Shown: piece after piece, positions 38,401 through 49,887 of the stretch
Position numbering within the stretch: position 1 is the stretch's first letter
Layout: each line of letters opens with the position of its first letter
Assembly (NCBI GenBank): GCA_047967505.1
Contig: CM106539.1
Length of the DNA: 64,000 nucleotides
From: Dipteris shenzhenensis
Lineage: Eukaryota; Polypodiophyta; Polypodiopsida; Gleicheniales
Reading direction: 5' to 3' (one strand)
The notes under the pieces: generated by a model
Database searches by the model: none
Seen by the model: the letters and a program-made list of their open reading frames with translations, nothing else
Told to the model about the DNA's origin: nothing
Made by a program: the position numbers and the translations under genes

Positions 38401-41134
38401 CCAGAAGAACCTGCCAAAAGTAACAGTAGGAAATCTCGCTCGAAGCCTCTGTTGGATGAGAGCGATGAAATCACAAGTGTGTGGACAGTGCCAGAAGATG
38501 TGAAGCACAGATTCAACAGAGTGTAGACATCTGTGGCAAATAGCCGGAGCAATATGTCTATGTGCGAGTAACTGGCCAGATGGAAAAATGCCAAGTATTA
38601 CTCGCCAAAGGAAAAGCTATTGCCGAAGAGGGACTTTATAATGCCAAAGGAGATGCAATCGCTTTCTCCACCACTTTAGTGGGCGATCCATATGCCAAAC
38701 AGAATTTGCTCTGTCAGAAATCCAAGGCGGAAATAATAACACTTTATACAGAGATGACATTGTGATATGTGAGAGCTTCAAAGGACGGGCTGAAGAGGAA
38801 GAAGAATGTAAAGTCCAATCCTCAAGCCTATTCAGAAGTTCCAAACGAGATACCGGCAAGAATGGTCGAAGCATTGCTGAAATCTGATGCCATAAAGGAC
38901 GATAATGAGCTCCCAAACCGTATTTGCTAGCAGCCATAGAAAAGGATAAAAGAGTGCCATCATCTTGAAGTACATCCGCCACAGAAGAAATGCCTTTGAA
39001 AGAGAGAAAATAAGAACGTCTGGGTTCTTGTATGGCCAAAGAAGGGTGGAATACTTTAGACCAATAAATATTCTCAGCCCTCAAAGAATTGCCCGACAAA
39101 GAATCCTTGCCATTCCGTTCCAAGTGGGATAAAATATGTTTCCAATCAAGAAGTAGACGAGAGACAAAAGGGTAGCCTCTGATCTTGCCTTGGATAGAGC
39201 CAAATAGGAAATCCCACTGGGTAGGCTGCCAATGCCCAAAAGCAGAAGTATCAATATGTAATAAAAGAGAGCGGATCATGAAAGCCCAAGGCTGATCTCC
39301 TTTCATAAACTGCAACATCATTTTCCCTCTGTGAGCAAGTAGATGCATTTGAATATTGAGAATGTTCAAACCCCCGTGCATCTTTGGAGAGCAGAGACGA
39401 TGCATAGAGAGTAATCCGAGACTTTTCTCGCCATTTTTGAAACACCAGAAAATTTCCATGATAGCAGACATAAAGGAAACCAGATCTGCCTTAGTGAACA
39501 TGATGAGAGGCAGATAAAATTATATGTATGCTATCAAAATGGATTGTGTTATTCGCAAACGAACATGTAATGGCCAAGTTGCAAGCTTCCAATATTGAAG
39601 TTTTGCTCTCAACTTTGTGAGCACCCAATCAGTTTGTTGAGAACGGGTGAGTCCCCAACCTAGAGGATAGCCAAGATGCCGAATCAATTGAGAAGTGGGA
39701 ACAATTTCCCCAGGCCACAAAAGACTATGCCATTCATGAGCATGCAACGGCAACAATTTTGATTTCTGAAAATTGACCTGAAGACCAGCAGCCAATTCAT
39801 ATGTAGAAAGAGCCTGCATAATCATGGACAGATCACTCCGAGTATTTTTTGGGGTAAAGAAAGAATCATCAGCATATGATTGAGCGATCATGCTACGGCT
39901 ACCAGGAATCTCCAAGCCGTGCAACTGGCCAGTGTCCAAAAGGTGGTCCAGATATTGAAGCATTGGATGAGTGGCTATGGCAAAAAGTAAAGCACTTAGG
40001 GAACATCCTTGCTGAACAAAACAACCAAGAGTCCAGGTTGTAGAAATATCCCTTGAAAGTATGCAGGCACCAGTCAGCCAAAGATTCACAAATTTGCTTT
40101 TTTGGAAGGAGTTTAACAAGACCTCTCTTCCATGTGTCTGGCATTTTCTGATTTTGCCAAGCAGCGTTCACCATATGCAGCAATGTATGCTTCAAAAGAG
40201 GCCAATATTCTAGAAAAAACTCAACTGTAAGACCATCCCATCTTGGAGATTTTCATCTACCACAGGATTTGATTGCATCTGAGAATTCCCTCTCCCAATT
40301 CCAAAGCTTGAGTAGTGGAAATAATAGGAGAAACATGCTGTAACAGTAAATTTCTTGCAGACAGAACCTGTTGCGAGGGAGGAACTGCAGAACCAAACTG
40401 CTGAGAGAAATGATGCACACAAACAGAAGCAAGCTGTGACCGTGAGGTAGTCCATGAACCATCAGGCAGAAGCACCCTGCAAATTTCTGTTTTTAATCTC
40501 TTCTGATGTAAGCTTTTGAAAAATTGTTTGGAAGAGCAGCCTTTATCTGTAAAGGCTCTTTGTCTTGCTCTACTAGTCTCCCATTTAACCAATTTCCTGT
40601 GATCATTGAGTTGAAGACAATGTCTAGCTTGGCATAGTGTTGTTTGCTCATGCAGGGACAACGAACGAAGATGACTGAGTTCGGTGAGGTCCTGACAAGT
40701 GAATTTGGCCTGAGCAATAGTTTCCCTCAGAGTCTTTATGTAAGACTTGCCATAACCTCTAATCACAACTTGCATTTTGGAAACAAAAGAATCCCATGCA
40801 TTATCAATATCAATATGTCTGTGAGAAGACAGAGAATGAGATGCTTCAGTAACCATGGCCTTGAAAGCAACATGCTGCAAATAGCTATTGTTCACTATCA
40901 GATGTCGCCTTTGTGCCAATCTATCATCTGGCATATCATAAAAGGATAACCTCAACCATAGAGGTGCATGATTTGAATGCACAAAGGCATAGTCAATCCA
41001 CATATTGCATGTAACATCACCATTTTGTTGCGGAGCTACACTATACCATCGATCCAGACGTGCCTGATAAGAAGAAAGGGCATTATGTTGGAAGGTGTAT
41101 CCGGGTGACAAAGGCTGCAATTCCTTCCAAAGAT

Positions 41135-41177
<43 letters not shown>

Positions 41178-41357
41178 ATATATATGTGTGTACATATACA
41201 TATATGTATGTATATACACACTTTTTTTTTTTTTTGTAAAACCGAGATACTTATATTATGAAACATTCATTTACATCCAGGCAGTGCTCAAAATAGAGCT
41301 ACAGCCCTATCCACACACACACACATATATATATATGTATATATATGTGTGTGTATG

Positions 41358-41404
<47 letters not shown>

Positions 41405-41440
41405 GTATATATATGTGTGTGTATGTACACATACACACAC

Positions 41441-41488
<48 letters not shown>

Positions 41489-41589
41489 GTATATGTATAT
41501 ACATACATGTATGTATGTATATATATATATATGTATGTATGTATATGTATATATGCATATGAATATGTATATGTATATGTATATGTATG

Positions 41590-41631
<42 letters not shown>

Positions 41632-41680
41632 GTATATGTGTATGTATGTATGTGTATGTATGTATGTATGTATGTGTACA

Positions 41681-41711
<31 letters not shown>

Positions 41712-41775
41712 GTGTGTATATATCATACACACACACACTCACACATACACACATACATATATATATATATGTGTA

Positions 41776-41815
<40 letters not shown>

Positions 41816-41850
41816 ATACATATACATATGTATTATACATACACACACAA

Positions 41851-41908
<58 letters not shown>

Positions 41909-42140
41909 GTATATGTGTATATGTATTATACACACACACTTTTTTTTTTTTTTTTGTAAAACCAAGATACTTATATTATAAAACATTCATTTACATCCAG
42001 GCCGTGCTCAAAATAGAGCTACAGCCCTATCCATCAGAAACAGTAAAAGAAAAGTTGAATACAAGAAACATCCAAATCTTCCTCATGTAAGGCATCATAT
42101 AAAGACTGCCTTAATGAGGCTCTGAAAAACTCATAAGGAT

Positions 42141-42194
<54 letters not shown>

Positions 42195-42242
42195 TACACA
42201 TATATATATATGTATATGTGTGTGTGTGTGTGTGTATTATAC

Positions 42243-42282
<40 letters not shown>

Positions 42283-45200
42283 ACACATATATATATGTAT
42301 ACATATATAAGAAAGCATGCAGTCCATGCTTTGCGAAGGGCAGTCTGTGAGTGAATGGGTAAAGTAGAGCTGTATGCTTTTGTTCCATGTGCATACTTTA
42401 CTTTTTGATGGCATCAAATAAGTCTACACAGTGTACATAGACTATATACAAAAAGGACAATATCTTCGAAAGAGAATCTAAAATTGACCTCTTGTCCTAA
42501 TAACAAGTATCCTTTCTCATTTTCAAGATGGACATGAGGTAGCCAATCTCTACTTTCCATTTCTTCCAATGATTGGGATTATAACTTTTCCACAGATCAC
42601 TGTCTATACATTAACTGCAGTCAATCTACTTCAATACATAACCTACCTTTTTCTACAGAGAGTATGGTGTGCTGGTGCCCTAGGGCTTCCTGTGTTTATC
42701 AAATGTGCACAACTTCTTCAATGTCTCTGTATTAGTGCCGATGTATTAGAGGGAGAAAGTTACTGATAACAACAGTAAAAGATGTCAACATGATATGCAT
42801 TTAGGTTTGATTACACGGTTGATCCAAAGAGAGCTGAAAGATTTTATCCTGAAATTCGGAAGTATTATCCTTCGTTGCTGGACGGGGTTCTGAAACCTGA
42901 CTATGCTGGTATACGGCCAAAAGTCTCTGGACCTGGAAAAGCAGCTGCCGACTTTGTCATACAGGTTTGTTCGTTTTGTTTTAAAATCTTATCCTTTTAA
43001 GGAAAGACGTCTGGCCCAGATCTTTGGTTGTGGTGCCTTACTTCAAGTTGTGCATGATTTGTTTTTGAAGTTTTCTGCTAATTCAAGTTACGAAGCTTTG
43101 GAGGAGGGGGTTATTTTTATGACCTGTTGGACAGGATTTATGTCTTACCATTGTCTGTAGAGGGGGGCAATGTGTTTCACCAGGGTGTTAAGAATGCATG
43201 TGCAAACTCTTGGATAGGGACATTCAGCTTGCACAGATGTTCTGTCAATAATTTACTTCAAAGAATAGAAAATTTGGATAGAGGATTTGATTTTATCTTT
43301 GGTCTTACCCTAATTGTGTGTAACGCTTAGTCCTAAAAGCAAGTTGGATAGAGGACTTTATACATTCCCGATTTCTCTGGTCTCCTTCCATTGATGTTGA
43401 CACGTAGTCCTAAAAGCAAGTGACAAAGTGGACTAGGGGCCATTCAAGGAGTTGATGCGACCAATTTTGACATCCGCAAGGCCAATATTGAGGTGCAGTA
43501 AGTAATCCTATCTCAAAAAACAGGTCTTTCTCCTCAAAATAAAAGAAATTTCCACGGAGGATCAGGAGATCTGCTGTCTGATCTGCTAGCTGGCTATTAC
43601 CTATTACGACTTTTCTGTATCCAAAATAGATGCTGGAGCAGACATATTCTAGTGGTTTAAGCCTAAAACTGTGCTGCTGTTTCCAGGTTATGTTCACTGG
43701 AGGCTCAACTCGGTTGTTTGACAACTTGTCACTCACCCTGGAAAGTCCCATTGTTTTTCACCACATATCTCACATGTGAGCAAAGTTTGGAACACAAATG
43801 TCAGCTTTCAAGCTATGAATGCCCTTAGAAATTAGGCAGACAGCTCCTTCCCTTGCTTTGAATGTCATTGCTCATGGTTTATAGTTTGTGATTTGTGAAC
43901 TTGCGTTTTTTAAATCTAGGGGATTTACAAAAGTTCCTTTAGTGAGTTCCATGTTTTGAAGATTTTAGGACTTGACACTAGTTCTAGAAAAACTCATCCT
44001 GGGAGAACTTTTTAATCTCAGGGATAAGGGCAAGGTAAGGATGGGAGAGCCCAGACTTTTGCATATTTCAACATTTCCGGCAGGAAATACCAAATTGTGA
44101 CATGTAACAGTTATACTCAATCAAATGGATCTGGCATGGTTGTAACGCTTCATCACGCTGAGAACCCGTAGGTACAAAAAAGGATAGCCACTCTTTGAGA
44201 GCCTCGAAGACCTCCATCATCTCAGGTTGGAGTTCCAAAAGCAAGAAAGAATAAAAGAAAGTTTAGTAACCGAAGGGTCTATGAGGCTGAAACAAACCAG
44301 AGACAATGAAATCTAAGGGGTGGGGCCACTAAAAACAGGCACACCCATGCCCAAGGCTGGTGTCTGAGATGGAGAAAATAAATACACCGTGCTATCACCT
44401 GCAGCAGAGTTCGCACATGCAGAGTGCTGACTCAATGTGGATCACGGGCAGCCCTTTGTCAGGACTTTGGTGTTGAAGAACCTAAAAATTATTTTCAGAA
44501 GAACAGCAGTAGAGAAAATGGTAAAATTTGAAAACACTGCTTGCCTTTTTTATTGCCTCAGGTCTCACAGGATATATAGTAGATTTGTGGACTGTATGAT
44601 TCGATGGTGATCACACTTGATAAAATGTGCCTTACTAGTCTTTACTTGCCATATCTTAAGGAGACACCCGACCTGGGGGGTAGGTGTTGGTTCGCTTTAG
44701 GATTCCCACAAGCCTTCATGTCTTTTGCTCAGGTGGTGGCTTCTTCCCCCTTGCCTCGTACCAGAATGAACACATGGGTTCAAAGCCTGCAAACAGCAGG
44801 TTGGAGACCTGAAATAAGAGATCACACATGGTGGAGCTCAATAAGTGCCTGTCTACATTGAAGAATCAAATCAACACTCTGATTCAATCCAGGAAGTGGT
44901 ACATCAATGCATGAGTGCCTCCCCCCTCCCCATCCGCCTCAAAACAATCCCCTCCTCCCCTAATCTTTCCTCCCAACAACACACCTGGTTGTTACCTCTA
45001 AGCTTGACGTTCTAATCTCTCATGAGGTTGGGGAACAAGTTGATTTTTAACAATCAAAGAAGCAATCGAAGAAGACTAGGAGAGAGAAGCTAACGCATTG
45101 AAAATCAGGGTAGGGGGATTACCTAAGGATTGCTATCAAGTGGAAATGACATTCAATGAAAGCTATGAAGAGATAAAGATTGAAACACCAAGCATTGAAT

Positions 45201-48200
45201 GGATAGAGGACGACTTGATTGGAATCCATTCAAATGGTACTCTGGAATACTCACTCTTGCAACAAGAGCTATCAGAGTTCGCATTGAATGGTACGAAAGT
45301 ATGGATAGCAGAAGAACTCACTAGATCCGAAACGTAAGCAAAAGGAGTTAGCAAAGGTGAAGATAGCTAGAAGGGAGGGCAAATGGGCTGTCCACCGTGA
45401 AGGCAAGGACCTCGTCAAGGAGATCAAATTGAAACCTAAAGACTCTTAGTCTATAACTAATGTAAGTAAGTAGGTTTGGGAGTGGATGCCTGCTTTAGTG
45501 GCTCCACTCTTTAGGTTTTTCTACTATATGCAGGCCTTTTCCAGTCTCGATACACCTTTCGGTCTGCAGTCTATAATAGACTTTCTTTCTTTCTTTCTCT
45601 CTCTCTCTTGTACATGCATGCACGCTGCCACGAATGCATGGGCATACATATGGAGCTGCATCCAAACATTCTCGATGACTATATTAGGGGCTCAGCTGTG
45701 CTGGCATACAATTCAGATTCAGCATGTCTAAATTGCTGAACCAATCCTATCATTCCTGGACAATTGGCAAATCAGGAAAGCCTGCACACTTTTTATTCAG
45801 GATGGTTATGTATACCAGATTTGCTTGCCTTTTGAGTTGTCACCTTTCAGAAGCACTCCTGTGAGCAGCTCCAATCTTATGACAGGATCCCCAACCATGT
45901 TGGAGGGTAAACAAGTTTATAAAGTCACCTTGTATATAAAGGCTTCATCCTGACATGGGAGGTTTTATTTTGTCTCACTATTTTATGCATCATCAAAAGA
46001 GCCATATCATTACAATGCTCTAGGATTTTTTCTTTAGCTCACTAACATATTTCAAGGTGAAATCTTTTCTGTGATTTGTGGGACCCCCCTACAACGACCT
46101 CCCTCCCATGTCAAAAAGCACAAGGTTCCAGCCCTCTCAACTGTTGGAATGCTGTTCTGAAGAACGCCTGAACGTGGAATCTCCCTACATAACTTCTCCC
46201 CGCACAGCTAATAAGCAATAGCATTCCAGCTGTCTTAAACACTGAAATGCCATTGTGAAGGGGGCTGGTACCAGGAGACGACCAAAAATATAAACATCCC
46301 TGAACAGCTAAGAGTTTTCCCTGTGGGTATTCCAGGATGGTTGCCTTCCATCCACCTTCCTCCCTGTACATACAACAATCTAGCTCTTGCTGGAATGTTG
46401 TTGGTATGGATTTGGAGTTTCGCTACATCTATTTCATCTCAAATTGCCTTTTGGTATTTCAAGATGTTTCGAGAAACATGTTTCTCAGGTTTTGAACAGA
46501 AGCATTTCATAATTTGATAGGAGTTTCACTTAGAAATGCGCTCTATTTATACATGTAAAATACAATATTATATAAAGTATGTAAGATATGGTATATACAA
46601 TTATTATTATAAAAACTTTGTCAACTATATAGAGGCTCTCTCACTGTCTCTGTCTCTCTCCTACCTCATCCTATTGGCTTAAAGAGGTATGATACCTCTA
46701 GAAAGGGAAGTATTGTGTCAATTTATGGCTTACTGCAACGAAGTTGCGATGATGGACGCCAGTAGGATACCACACAAGGCGATGGAAGCTGCACAAATCA
46801 TGGGTTGGCATAGAGAGGAATGAAGTGGATGCAATAATGGCGTATAACAGCTGCTGATATACCAGAAATACTAGATAGAGAACCTTTAAGATTTCCACAA
46901 ATTTTAAGCTCATAATGCTCATGTATTTGAGAGGTGTTGCACCCAATTGATGCTAGGGATCGCTATTACTTGATAGTGATCGCCAGTCCCATAGATCCAG
47001 TCAGGCACAAGCTACGTAGGTCAGTCCCTCAACCTTAGGTCAAGTCAGAAGATCAGTCCTTATTCACTGGTATCCACTAGAGAATAGTAGGATAGTGTTT
47101 CCATCTTAGGATTCTAGGTAGGTCTAGGTCTTAGCCTAGGATAGGAGCCCTTCTGGGCCTCCTCAGGGTTGAGACAATGATTGACATCAGTGCTCTATCA
47201 TGGGTTCCATGCGGTTGTAGCATCAACCATCATGGAGCCTCTCTCTGTCGAGACCCTCTTCTCCCTCCCCAGGTGCCAGGTGGACTAAGTCCCTCAGACA
47301 ACATATAGATGACAGCCACAGTGATGCTACCACAGTTTCCATCCTCCCCATATGGGCTCAGATAGTTTGTACTACCACAGTGATAGCTAGCCTTTGTCAT
47401 GGTTGAGTTTTCCCTTCACCTTCGGAGTGCTGACAGAAACTCAGTACGAAGACTTTGTATAAATGGATGCTCAAGTATGTGTGGGTGTGTGGATTTGTAT
47501 GTGTGAGAGCATACTTTTATACTATGGTCTACACTCAATGTTGGGCGTTGATGACGTCAGTGGGGATGTCATAGTAGCTAGTCCCTGCTATGCGTGATGG
47601 AGTTTATGGTTTTCAATCTTATGAGTGACTATCATGAGATTGAAACTGCACTATGTTGTGTTTTTAAAGGATGAGTTTGGGAATGTTCTTGGATTCATCT
47701 AGGTATATATACTAGTGTTTTTACGTTTGTATGTGTCTTGGGTATAGATGCTCGCTTAGGAGTAAGTCGAAACATCGAGCGACTGTGTTCGAGCGAGCCC
47801 AGAGTTTGAACGATGCTTGTGATGAACTTTTTCTAAACCTATAGTAGCAATGGGCTTTTACTAGAAATGGTTGAATCTACATGACACTATTAGAGATTGT
47901 TCTTACGTATTTTTCATATGATTCTTGGAAACATACAAAGATAAAACTTCCTATTGGGGATAACTCATAAATCCATGCAAGTCAGCAATGATTCAATGAA
48001 TACCAAATGAAAAATTATTGGCAAGTTACAACGAGAGAACCTATTATTCGATAAATAATAAATCCATGAAAGTTAGAAATCATTTAATAGATACAAAAGG
48101 GAAAATATTGCAATGTCTATTCCTCGAGGTAGTCACTTAAAATTATGCAAGGTAGCACGTGAGTTGAACGGGTTTCTTTATTATGTGGACTTACATACAA

Positions 48201-49846
48201 ACAATAATAGTCCCACCCATGATATAGAAGCTCCTTCTAGAAAAATCCTTCATAAAAAAAGTATTTGTAGCTCATCGATTTTTATGTCACCCATATGATT
48301 TGATCCATTTTGTACACGAAATGATCACATGAATTAAATGTTGAAACTATGGAGCTAATAAATTATTGATCACCTTATGACCATGATGCTAACAAAATAT
48401 GGATCACCTTCATATGTCCATGACCATGTATATACCCGTGGGATAGAGGGAGGGAACCAAGGACCCGAACTCTAGAAAGTTTGTACTTATCTTTGTTTCA
48501 TCATAGCCATTCATAAAATTGACATTCTAGTGTGATGATTGATGTTCAAAAAGCAATGTGCATTGCTTACTTTTACAGTTATTGTCCTACCCATGGTCTT
48601 GTGAGGAATTGATTGTCTTACATACAAACAACAATTTCTGAAAATGTTTGGCAAGGGTCAAGGAAGGAGGAGGGGTGGAAGAAAGGGGTCAGAGTATGGG
48701 TTTTTCTTGTGAAGTTTTCATTTTCATAAAGGCAAAAAACAATGGGAGGAGGAGCCTCTCAAGAGGAGCCTCCCAGGAGGCTCCTCCTGCCAATTTTATT
48801 TGGGCCATAACTTGTTTAATCAAACTCTAAATATGGTCATGTTTGTAGTCAAAATGATCAAAAGGATATGAATGAATCCATTTATCATGTTAGAGTGTGG
48901 AAAGCTCGAACTGTCATCTCGCTCGAACGCAGTCGCTCGAATTCTGGTAATTCTCCTCGCTTAGAGGTTCCACCCTTTCTACTGAAGAGAAAGTGAAGCA
49001 AAGGACGAACCTTCTCCCTCTTAGAATCTTTTCCTCTTTCTTTTCCCAAGGCTGCAGGAACCTTCTCCCTTGTCACGGGCATTGACAAGTCCGTGGCCAC
49101 GCTAGTTGATGCTTGCGTAGGCTATCTAGGTCAACTGCCACGCAGGCATTTGTACAGCCATACAAGCAACCTTGTGCAGTCAGCAATCAACACACAGTCA
49201 ATGCCACATCATCGCAGGTAAAAAAACACAGAGTTGACTTTTTGATCAAAAGGCAATGCGTTGACTTTTTGGTCAGTGTCATTTTTACCGACCTAGTCGA
49301 TGGTTGGCGTTGACCAGCCTACCTTGTCAACAGTCGGCGTCGACCAAGTCGGCCAGGCTGACCTAACAGCCTATAAAAGGGCAACCTTGGCCCTCATTCT
49401 TCATCCACTCCTCAGGCCTTCAAGCCTTCAAAGCAGCAGAGCCCAAGCCTCCTCGTAGTAGACCAGTAGGGTAGCCTTAGCCTCTTCAGGGATCTAGTGA
49501 GGATTCACCTCCTCTAGGTAGTCTAGTCTTCCAGTTTTGCATTGAGGGTTTCAGCCCCTTCACACAACTGTATTCAGCCCTTTGGGCATTCATTATTTAG
49601 TTGTATCTATTTCCTCTTTGGAGGTCCACTACATTCTCTCCCTCACTCACATCCACAGCATCACTTTGTGTATTGAGTGCATCATCTTGCAGTTGCAGTT
49701 AGTATTGAGTAGGAGAGAGAGTGCTACATCCTTTGCCTTTTGCTTCGTATTCTCCCTCGTAGGAACCTTTTGCTTCTAGAGGATTTAGCTCATTGTATTT
49801 GTTTTTTAAAGTCTCATCGACCCTTTGGTCTTTCAAAGGCTCTAAT

Positions 49847-49887
<41 letters not shown>

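Larger units (their letters stand above)
38086..41132 (-). mobile_element. LINE family B, 5'-truncated copy with poly(A) tail
   Basis: The 3' tail is a T-run on the + strand at 38088-38096. Leftward order: end of the endonuclease (41120: [30 protein letters not shown]), RT (40119-39520), thumb and connection region (39501-38617), and a C-terminal Cys/His region (38508-38233). The direct repeat atctcacacacac lies at both borders (38070-38082 and 41133-41145), so this is a target-primed insertion into CA-rich DNA. Frameshifts make it inactive. Confidence 0.88.
41136..42311. repeat. Compound (CA)n/(TA)n/(GT)n microsatellite with two LINE stubs
   Basis: About 0.9 kb of alternating purine-pyrimidine DNA: CA, TATG, TATA and GT runs, several mutually complementary. 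It is interrupted at 41222-41313 and 41940-42138 by short retroelement 3' ends. The many open frames of Tyr/Thr/His/Val/Cys repeats are artefacts. Z-DNA or cruciform formation is likely (inference). Confidence 0.95.

Noticed and set aside
41095-42417. Several 120-200 codon Tyr/Thr/His/Val/Cys repeat frames
   Set aside because: Direct translations of CA, TA and GT microsatellites.
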